From assembly GCA_963281255.1 (NCBI GenBank), contig OY725493.1:3069857-3133856 (forward strand): DNA of 64,000 nt, in the 5' to 3' direction. The first letter of the stretch is position 1. The number at the start of each line of letters is the position of its first letter. Positions 56,948 through 64,000 of the stretch are shown here, in pieces. The position numbers were made by a program, and so were the translations under genes. A model generated the notes under the pieces. It did no database searches and was not told the origin of the DNA. It worked only from the letters and a program-made list of their open reading frames with translations. This DNA comes from Aphrocallistes beatrix (lineage: Eukaryota; Porifera; Hexactinellida; Sceptrulophora; Aphrocallistidae).

Positions 56948-57282
56948 CACTGCCTGAACAAAAGTATTCGTACACCTCATAATTCCCCATACAAATAGTT
57001 ATAATACTGATTTATTTAGCGAGTCAACGTATTTAATTGGTAAGAGATACGCCTAATTTAACATCAAATTCGAATTCTCCATTTCGAATTACTCACTTTT
57101 TAATCTTTCAAATTGTTTACATTCATTTCCTTTCTCGATGATTTGAATGTGGAGAATTCGAATTTGAAGTCAAATTAATTGTATCTCTGACAAATTAAAT
57201 ATTCTTGAAATGCTAAATAAATCAGTATTATAACTATTTGTATGGGGAATTATGGGGTACGAATACTTTTGTTCAGGCAGTG
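56948..57282. mobile_element. Tc1-type MITE, intact 335-bp copy
   Basis: Exact inverted ends CACTGCCTGAACAAAAGTAT and ATACTTTTGTTCAGGCAGTG, both next to TA. The arms pair along their whole length (ATTTGTATGGGGAATTATGG against CATAATTCCCCATACAAAT). It is the uninterrupted counterpart of 16733-18503. Confidence 0.85.
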
Positions 57283-57565
57283 TAGATCTTATTCAAACGT
57301 GTCTTACAACAATATGAACATGCATACAGTATTTTTCAAAATTTATTCGGTTAACCGATTAACCAAATTATTTGTTTGACCAAATTATTCGGTTGACCAA
57401 ATGTTCGGTTGACCAAATTATTTGGTTTAACCATTATTCGGTTAAATTGGTATTTGGTTGAAGCGGTTTCAACCTTGCTAAAAACCATGATTGATGAAAT
57501 GTTCAGTGCAGAAGTCTATATTCTATCACGCTAACGTCATATTGCTTACGTCATGATGACGCGAA

Positions 57566-57740
57566 AATCTTATATATTAAAATGCTAGGATTTTTGTTGT
57601 TTGTTTGTAAGTCTGAATTGATTAAAGAATTGGCAAGTCATAGAGGGACGAAAATTGGCATGGTGTCAAGTGATGGTCTACGATTAACTTCAAAGATCTA
57701 GGTGATATTTTCACAGCTCTGCAAAAAAAACGGAGAGCAG
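57566..57740 (+). repeat. Dispersed repeat, first copy
   Basis: TTATATATTAAAATGCTAGG, TTTGTTTGTAAGTCTGAATT, GATTAAAGAATTGGCAAGTC and AAGTGATGGTCTACGAT recur in the same order near 59655-59790 with changes. The two copies flank the mariner at 58068. A further shared GTGGACATGGGGTTTTAGGG / GATTTCGAAT block occurs at 57985-58015 and 59450-59475. Family unknown. Confidence 0.55.
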
Positions 57741-58067
57741 TTTTTTACACCTTTTCTATACAGTCTATATGGAATCACACTCACAATAGAAATCGTTGCA
57801 AGACATTATAATTTACAGTCATTAAAATTAATACTAAATCAATGAATTAATTTAAAAGTGGTCTCAATTTTATTATAGTGTATAGCAACAAAAAAGGGTT
57901 TGTGCATATTTTAACACTTTTATAGATATAATTTAACACCATTTGAAGAATTTTGAAAATATGCTCGAAACTAGATTTCAACAGTGGACATGGGGTTTTA
58001 GGGATGTAGATTTCGAATATCGTATTTTCAGATCAGGTATGATAAATTCTTTGTTTACTTTTGTTTA

Positions 58068-59381
58068 CGAGGGTCACTAGGAAAGTTTTTCGACTCGACT
58101 AGAATAATCGTTTGAATCTAAACGAAATTGATTGAAATATATAATATTGGATTATAATTGTTCAAAATAACCACCATTGTAAGAAATGCACTTATACATT
58201 CTTTCAGACCACTTTACAAAGCAGGAGGCCCAATCTTTCGGTTTTAGGCCCTCTAAGCACTCCCTGTATGCCTCCACAGCATTCTCTGGACTATTGAAAG
58301 TAACTCCACGTATCTCATTTTTCATTCTCGGGAAGAGGAAAAAGTCGCACGGCGCAAGATCAGGAGAATACGGAGAGTGTATGAGGAGTTGTATATCATT
58401 ATCTGCAAGTGTGTCCAGTGTTCTAGCAGCAGTGTGTGCCCTTGCATTATCATGATGCCATATGATTTGTCTTCGGACATGTTTTTAAACTTGCAGTGCC
58501 ATTCCTGAGAAACCTTGGATCGCAAACTTCAGAGTACCATTCTGAGTTGACAGTTTTCCTTTCAACTAATGGAATTGTGATCACATGCCCCCATTTAGCG
58601 AAAAAGGTGCAATCATCTGCTTTCCGGCGCTTTTCAGGCGTTTCACTTTAGTTGGATTATGCTCCTCGTGAAATCTCCAGACCGATGACTGCTTTTTACT
58701 CTCAGGATCATATTGGTAGATCCATGTTTCATCCCACATGATCCAGTAATTTCGATTTTCCATTGTCAAATTTCTGGATCATGAACTTGCACCATGAGAC
58801 ACGCCGGTCTTTTTGGTTCTCAGTCAAGCGATGTGGGATCCACCTATCACACACTTTAGATACTTTGAAGTGCTGATGAAGTATTTCGTTTAGAGTAAGT
58901 GGGAGAGTGATTTAATTTCTTCTAGAATAAGTTCGTAAGTGATTCTCCGATCCTCTTTTATCAGTTTTTTTACATCACATACGTTGGATTCATTAACCAC
59001 TGTTGGAGGACGCCCACTCCTTCTATTATCGTCTATACTGGTTCTTCACCACTTAAATTCATTAAAGCAGCGATAAACTGTTGCTTTATCAGGTGATAAA
59101 TCACCAAAAGCAGTAGTGAGCTGATCTAGACATTCCTTCAGACTTAAATTTCTGTTGTAATCGTAATAGATCATGAAAATCTCTTCTTTCAAGTTCTTAA
59201 TAAATTCAAAATAGACTAAATGTCTCTAGTATAAAGATATAAAACTCAAAAACGCGTGAATCGATCAGTTAGAAAATTATACTCTAATCTTCAGAAAGTT
59301 AGAGTATTCTATTAGAACTCTAATAATAACAGTGTGGTATGATTTTAATAGTGAGTCGCAAAACTTTCCTAGTGACCCTCG
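58068..59381 (-). mobile_element. Mariner element, full length but decayed (1314 bp)
   Basis: Inverted ends CGAGGGTCACTAGGAAAGTT and AACTTTCCTAGTGACCCTCG (with minor mismatches inside) and TA on both sides. Transposase on the minus strand. The terminal sequence differs from that of the mariner at 46719. Confidence 0.88.
58150..59180 (-). pseudogene. Mariner transposase (DD34D), many lesions
   Basis: Minus-strand motifs in order: LSLKECLDQLTTAFGDLSPD and RRSGRPPTVVNE (DNA-binding region), MWDETWIYQYDPESKKQSSV (first D), HHDNARAHTAARTLD (second D) and SPYSPDLAPCDFFLFPRMKN (third D, 34 residues after the second). The end is MYKCISYNGGYFE near 58180. At least four stops and several shifts. Confidence 0.85.
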
Positions 59382-59589
59382 TACAATAGATAGATAAAGT
59401 AAAAAAATCTCAATAATATGCAAGAGAATTGCTTTCAACTGTTATTATGGAGTTTTATGCATGTGGATTTCGAATTCATTTATCGTGGGGCTAATTTTTC
59501 TTCCGCAGTTCTGAATTCATGATTTATCTTAGATAAATGACTTTTGTTTCTATAGGAGAGAATTTGTGACCAACCGTTTCTCTTTTATC

Positions 59590-59660
59590 TCCAGGCGTCC
59601 GCAGGGCGACTCTGAGGAGGCATAGTGTGAGCACAAGCAAGAAAAGCGCGCTTTTTATAG
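59590..59660 (+). mobile_element. Variant Helitron-like 3' end
   Basis: CCAGGCGTCCGCAGGGCGAC, GAGGAGGCATAGTGTGAGCAC and AAGCAAGAAAAGCGCGCTTT follow the family's 3' order but with hairpins disrupted. Related to the variant at 15960-16200. Confidence 0.45.
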
Positions 59661-59790
59661 TATATTAAATACGCCGAGGTTTGTTTGTTTCTTCGTTTGA
59701 ATTGATTGGAGAATTGACAAGTCGTAGATATATGAAATTGTATTTAAGCTGTCAAATGATGAGTCTACGATCAAGTTCTAAGATCGAAGC
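59655..59790 (+). repeat. Dispersed repeat, second copy
   Basis: GTATATTAAATACGCCGAGG, GTTTGTTTCTTCGTTTGAAT, GATTGGAGAATTGACAAGTC and GATGAGTCTACGATCAAGTT correspond to the copy at 57566. Confidence 0.55.
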
Positions 59791-59807
59791 GAAATTTTCT
59801 TGAAGAT

Positions 59808-60660
59808 TTTTTCTTGGTCTGCTTCTGTTTAGCCTCTATACCAGTCCTTTTTTCGAATTTATCAAGTCCCACCACCCCGACATTCACTGCAATGCCGAAG
59901 ATACTCAGGTCTATCTTTCTTTTAAATCCGATTCCATTTCTTCTGAATATTCAGCCTTCTTCGCCATCTAATCTCGCATCTCTACGATCCGTTCATGGCT
60001 TCTCACCAGCAAGTTGCTTATCAATGACACCAAGACTGAGTTCCTTATAATAGGGACTCGTCAAAAACTATCTAAGGTTCAAACTGATTGCATCTCTGTT
60101 GGTGAGTCGATAATCACTTCTTCCAAAGAAATACGGAATCTAGGAACTTGGCTGGACAACACCATCTCAATGTCTACTCAGGTCAGCAAGGTTCCCTCCT
60201 CCTGCTTCTACTACATCTACATCCGGCGTATTAGAAAGTATATTTCTAGGCGAGTCTGTGAAACGATCGTTAATGCTCATCTCGTCTCGTCTTGATTACT
60301 GTAACAGCCTATTGGATGGTTGCCCCTCATCCCTCTTAGCTCGAATCTAGCGAGTCCAGAACAGTGCATGTACATTCTCGTCATCTCCTCTTCTCATCAA
60401 ACTCCACTGGCTGCCTGTTAAACAGCGCATCCTCTTCAAAATCCTTCTCATAACTTACAAAAACATCCATTGCCTTGCTCTGGATTATATCAAACAACTC
60501 ATACAGGTTAAGATATCCAATCGTACTCTACGATCATCAAATGCGATCCTCCTTGAACACTCTATAATCAAATCTTCCAAAACCCTAGGTGAGCTTCCAC
60601 TTTAGCTGCCCCTTTTGAGTGGAATCTTCTTCCTTCGAGCATTCTGAATTCCCTTTCACT
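59808..60660 (+). pseudogene. Non-LTR retrotransposon reverse transcriptase fragment (CR1/L2-like)
   Basis: In shifting frames: LLLFSLYTSPFFEFIKSHHP, then CNAEDTQVYLSF (the RT YADDTQ box with Y and first D altered), KTEFLIIGTRQKL, EIRNLGTWLDN, RRIRKYISRRVCETIVNAHL, SRLDYCNSLLDG, IKLHWLPVKQRILFKILLIT and YKNIHCLALDYI. The order is that of the C-terminal RT, thumb and connection regions of CR1/L2/Rex1-type LINEs. The endonuclease and N-terminal RT are absent (5' truncated, as usual). Stops at several places and an altered active-site box; dead. Confidence 0.85.
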
Positions 60661-60755
60661 CCCTATCCTTACTATTTAAACTCGATTAATGTATAACCTA
60701 AATATTAAAACTCGATTAATGTGTGTGTGTATATAGGTATATATATATATATATA

Positions 60756-61231
60756 CACTAACCGGACAAAAGTATTTGTACACCATATTCTTCCCCATAC
60801 AAATAGTACAAAATTGATCTTTTCATGGGAGGGAAAAGTATTCAAACTCTAAGAGCTATTAAGAGTCTGATTTAAGATTCGAAATCTTCACATTCGAATT
60901 AGTAGTTCAAGATTTCTAACAAATGGCTCAACTCAATGAGTAAGATTATCAACCTGTGGCACAAGGGATAGTACATCACCATCATGTATAGTGATAAAAA
61001 GGGACATATGTGGCACAATATGGCAGTGATTGATAATTTGAAATAATTGGGAATAAGTAATTGAGTAGAAATATCCTACAATAGCAAATTCGAATGCAAA
61101 GATTTCGAATTTGAAACCCGATTAGTTGTATCACTTACCGTTTCGGAGTTTTAATCTTCATGAAAAGACCCATTTTAGTATTAAATGTACGTAAGATAAT
61201 GAAGTGTGCAACTACTTTTGTCCGGGTAGTG
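60756..61231. mobile_element. Tc1-type MITE in the Helitron-like microsatellite
   Basis: Inverted ends CACTAACCGGACAAAAGTAT and ACTTTTGTCCGGGTAGTG in TA repeats. Palindromic arms; closely similar to 15058-15538 (same internal ATCATGTATAGTGATAAA module, opposite orientation). Confidence 0.8.
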
Positions 61232-61241
61232 TATATATATA

Positions 61242-61685
61242 CAGTCGAACCTGCTATAACGGCCACTCTGTATAACGGTCACCTGTCTATAGCGGTCACC
61301 ATTGAACAGTCCCGTCCGAAATTCCATAATATTGACCCTGTGTATAGCGATCACCTGCTCAACGCGGCCAGCGGCCACCCATTTGCAGTCCCTTACTAAC
61401 CCAAAAACTGTGTATAACGGCTACTATCTGTCTATAAAGGTCACTACATGTCTATAATGGCCATCACTTTTTCCACCTTTTTATGTGTTTATGACAAGAC
61501 CTGTTACGAACGATAAACAGTTTCATTATATTACTTCAAGTAATAGATTTCTAAAAACTTGATATTCATTTCACTACGTTGATACCTTTTGAGGATTAAG
61601 ACAACACCTGTATATAACGGCCACCTGTGTATAACGGCCAATTTTGTCCAGTCCCTTGGGTGGCCGTTATATACAGGTTCCACTG
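61242..61685. mobile_element. pogo-like MITE (CAGTCGAACCTGCTATAACG ends)
   Basis: Ends CAGTCGAACCTGCTATAACG and CGTTATATACAGGTTCCACTG, with TA flanks. The interior repeats TATAACGGCCACCTG in direct orientation at both sides. No coding remains. Confidence 0.8.
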
Positions 61686-62479
61686 TATATATATATGTAA
61701 CGAATTGATTGAAGAAACTGCCAGGCATAAAAAGCTGATTTTTGGCTATGGTTCCACTAAGTTCTGAGCTCAGAGCAAAATGTCGACTAATAATGGAATT
61801 ATGACGTCATTGTCACATTTTTTAAAGGTTAAGCAATACAGTTATTCGAGCATAACTCAGCCATTATAGGAGATAGAAGGCTGAAATTTTAAAAGAATCT
61901 GTATATTAACATATATCACATATGATGTAATTATCATCATAAAATGTTGGCTCATCAATCTGTTATGACGTCACCATTATGCATCAAAAAATTTTGAGTT
62001 GACAAATTTGGTGATTTTTCAAGTGATATCGATTTTAACAATAAGATAGACATATTCAGATATGTTATATCCCTTATAATTAACCAATGTGACCCCAGGC
62101 GACCGAAGTGAGCTTCCGGCGGACACAAAGTGTACCCCACCCGCGCAGCGTAAGCAAGCGAAGCGCGCTTGTCTTAAAAGAATGTGAAAAACTCACCTGG
62201 AAAATGCGAAAAACTCACCTTTTCCGCATCGCACACCCCACAACTACATAATTAACCCTAGATTATCGAAAAGTCGCGATATCGCGGATATCTCCAGCCA
62301 TTTTCAATTGGAAAGAAGCCATAAAGTTATACCACTGTGGTACATTTCGGCAGTCTTAGGTTAAACACTTAATATACACACCTTAACTTAATTTCAAAGC
62401 ATATGCATAAGTTCATGCATACACTACATACATTGACTATCATTGGACAGTGCACTTGAACATAATAATATGGAATCTG

Positions 62480-63075
62480 CACAATTTAATATTTTATTAT
62501 TATTGAGTCATCATTTTTTAATGATAGTTGTATTACATGTGAAGAGTATTAGTATACACAGTCTATCAAAATTTCAGCCCTTGATCACCTAAAATGGCTG
62601 AGTTAAAGTCGAAAAACAGAAATTTTTAATAATAAAAATGGTGAAAATTAGCTTTATGTTCCCGGCAGTTTCTTTAATCATATCGATACATATATAGTAT
62701 ATATATATGGAAGTCTTCGAGTCTTTTCGCCACCCTTTGTATAATTAGAAATCTCAGTTTTTCGACGATAACTCAGCCATTTTAGATGATAGAAGGCTGA
62801 AATTTTAAAAGAATGTGTATATTAATATATCACACATACGAGACAACTATTATCCAAAAATGATGACTCATCATATGTTATGATGTCAGCTTTACGCATC
62901 AAAAATAAAAAATTAACAAATTTCGTGATTTTTCGAGTGATATCATTATTTAACTAAATTAGAAATATTATATACCTTTTAATTAATCTATGTGAGTATA
63001 GGCATCCAAAGGACGCCTCTGGCGGACACAAAGTGTCTGCCAGTAGCACAACGCAAGCAAGCGAAGCGAGCTTGT
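62480..63075. mobile_element. Helitron-like repeats, rearranged pair
   Basis: A minus-orientation body fragment (about 62500-62690, ending GGCAGTTTCTTTAATCATAT) meets a plus-orientation copy without its 5' end (about 62740-63075). The plus copy has a mutated TGATGTCA site, GGCATCC-AAA-GGACGCC, GGCGGACAC-AAA-GTGTCTGCC and terminal GCGAGCTTG|T. Confidence 0.65.
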
Positions 63076-63194
63076 AATCATTCATACTATTAAAAATCGA
63101 TTAATGTTTGTGTATATATCACAGCCTACGAACTATAGCCTATTCACGGTACGAATTTACCTCACCATGGATTACTACAAGTCTGGGACGCCTG

Positions 63195-63305
63195 CAAATT
63201 ACCAACAATATGGTTGTCAAATTACCAACAGATTTATGTTGTCAAATTACCAACATATGTTGTCATATTACCAACATATGTTGTCATAATACCAACAATT
63301 GTTGT
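63195..63305. repeat. Five tandem palindromic units (about 20 bp)
   Basis: ATTACCAACATATGTTGTCA and variants occur five times in a row. Each unit contains an inverted ACAACATATGTTGT-like core. The block sits about 130 bp before the MULE reading frame and may be a subterminal repeat of that element. Confidence 0.6.
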
Positions 63306-63436
63306 TATAGCACTAATGAATCCATCAAACTGCTAAAATTTGGTCAAATATGATCTTCCAAGTTTTCTCGATGATCAACCTACAGTATTTATACGCAAAT
63401 CAATCGAATAGCTCAATCATTATTATTTCTGCAAGT

Positions 63437-64000
63437 ATGGCATCAAATTACGAATGTTCGAGTTATAAAAAGAAAAATGGACACATATTTCAGTCACAAA
63501 CTGGATACAAATATATACGAAACTTTGTAAGAAATAACAACATTTATCTGTATTGTGCACTTAGTAAATCGGACGAAAAATGTAAGGGTAGTGCAAAAAT
63601 TGATGTTATAACTAATGAATTATTTGAAATGCGTAAACATAATCACGAGCTTGGCGCATATAAACATTAAATATATAAACTAAAAAACAAATGTAAAGTT
63701 CAGTCCAGCCTCTCTCGCGAAAGCTTAAGTATAGTATTTCGAGACACAACACGAAATCACCCTTCTGCTCCTCATTTTTCATATAAAAATATAGAGAGTG
63801 CAATGTATCGTGCTAGACGTGAGGTTGAACCACCCATACCAGCAAGTGCAGTAGAATTTACTCAAACCATTTCGTCTACAATTCTCAACGTGAACTATAG
63901 GCATTCTGTAATGACCCATATTGAAGAAATTGATCATTATGGAGCAATATTCTATTCAGAAAAGATGGCCCATGAATTATTAAGTGTAGATACGATTAGT
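63437..64000 (+). CDS. FLYWCH zinc finger-MULE transposase, 5' part (runs off the window)
   Basis: ATG at 63437 (MASNYECSSYKKKNGHIFQS). The next residues GYKYIRNFVRNNNIYLYCAL...CKGSAKI...HNHELGAYKH form a FLYWCH-type finger (F/Y, C, C, HxH). An in-frame TAA at 63668 follows, after which the same frame stays open to the end of the window. It includes NIESAMYRARREVEPPIPAS and HYGAIFYSEKMAHELLSVDT, the linker that precedes the MULE catalytic domain in such proteins of invertebrates. The catalytic domain would lie beyond 64000. The TAA suggests a pseudogene unless it is an unrecognised intron. Confidence 0.75.

Larger units (their letters stand above)
48460..57477 (+). mobile_element. hAT transposon interrupted by at least five other elements
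   Basis: The left end (about 48460, CAACTGTCATACCGCCACCAAATAAT) and right end (ATTTGGTTGAAGCGGTTTCAACCTTG, to 57477) are imperfect inverted repeats. Both subterminal zones are filled with ACCAAATAATTTG units (48475-48600, 57340-57465). The transposase pieces between are at 48675-49007, 54794-55350, 55540-55860, 56050-56510 and 56565-56718. Removing the Harbinger, Helitron-like, pogo and two MITE insertions leaves about 3.5 kb, a usual hAT length. No 8-bp duplication was identified. Confidence 0.65.
60666..62171 (+). mobile_element. Helitron-like repeat containing two MITEs in its microsatellite
   Basis: The 5' end A|TCCTTACTATTTAAACTCG is at 60666. It is followed by GTGTGTGTGTATATAG and TA repeats, interrupted by MITEs at 60756-61231 and 61242-61685. 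The body then resumes with TGTAACGAATTGATTGAAGA (about 61697), TGACGTCA near 61802 and 61968, and the GGCGACC...CCGGCGGACAC AAA GTG hairpins, finishing GCGCGCTTG|T at 62171. Plus orientation. Without the MITEs the element is about 590 bp. Confidence 0.75.

Noticed and set aside
63195-63305. CRISPR array
   Set aside because: Units are contiguous without unique spacers, in a eukaryotic transposon context.

Overview
This is a stretch of an AT-rich animal nuclear genome, most likely an invertebrate. The evidence is spliced genes with GT-AG junctions, a tRNA-derived SINE, and a dense load of Tc1/mariner, pogo/Tigger, hAT, PIF/Harbinger, Ginger1, MULE, CR1/L2-like and Helitron-like elements. Nothing here is bacterial or viral in layout. 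The species cannot be fixed from the window. Several protein families present recur in arthropod and cnidarian assemblies, so a protostome such as a crustacean is plausible but unproven.

The only convincing host gene is on the minus strand. The exon at 22214-23196 carries the end of a SANT domain followed by a GATA-type zinc finger in the arrangement of Atrophin/RERE (Drosophila Grunge). The exon at 3673-5002 (Ser/Asn/Gln-rich, ending in a stop) is phase-compatible with it across a 17.2 kb intron. That intron is almost entirely mobile DNA. It holds a decayed mariner-like transposase, a decayed THAP gene, a possible Transib/RAG1-like remnant, a 692-bp giant fold-back, Helitron-like copies, a Harbinger-type element with a MADF exon, hAT MITEs and a DD37E Tc1 element. 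Upstream exons of the gene (BAH, ELM2, first half of SANT) were not found and probably lie beyond 64000 or hidden among transposons.

From 25 kb to the end the window is a set of nested transposons. At 25.7-28.3 kb an old Tc1 is split by a younger DD37E Tc1. At 28.7-31.6 kb a decayed member of an uncharacterised repetitive protein family is split by a Tc1 deletion derivative. At 31.9-34.1 kb there are two truncated Tc1s, a dead mariner and a pogo MITE. At 35.1-42.6 kb a DD37E Tc1 is cut in two by a 6.2-kb Ginger1 transposon with a multi-exon integrase-OTU gene. At 45.8-48.5 kb a Tc1-like element carries a SINE and a mariner. At 48.5-57.5 kb a hAT is interrupted by PIF/Harbinger, a Helitron-like copy, a pogo/Tigger and MITEs. 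At 58.1-59.4 kb lies a full-length decayed mariner, then a CR1/L2-like RT fragment, more Helitron-like copies, and the start of a FLYWCH-MULE gene running off the end.

The most interesting unexplained structure is a roughly 0.5-kb dispersed family present about a dozen times (intact example 51923-52437). Its 5' end begins A|TCCTTACTATTAAAACTCG, it has an internal TA/TG microsatellite, two TGACGTCA palindromes, and a GC-rich 3' end with successive hairpins of C-NAA-G type triloops, ending CTTG|T. It looks like a non-autonomous Helitron-like (rolling-circle) family, and its microsatellite has repeatedly been used as a landing site by TA-targeting MITEs.
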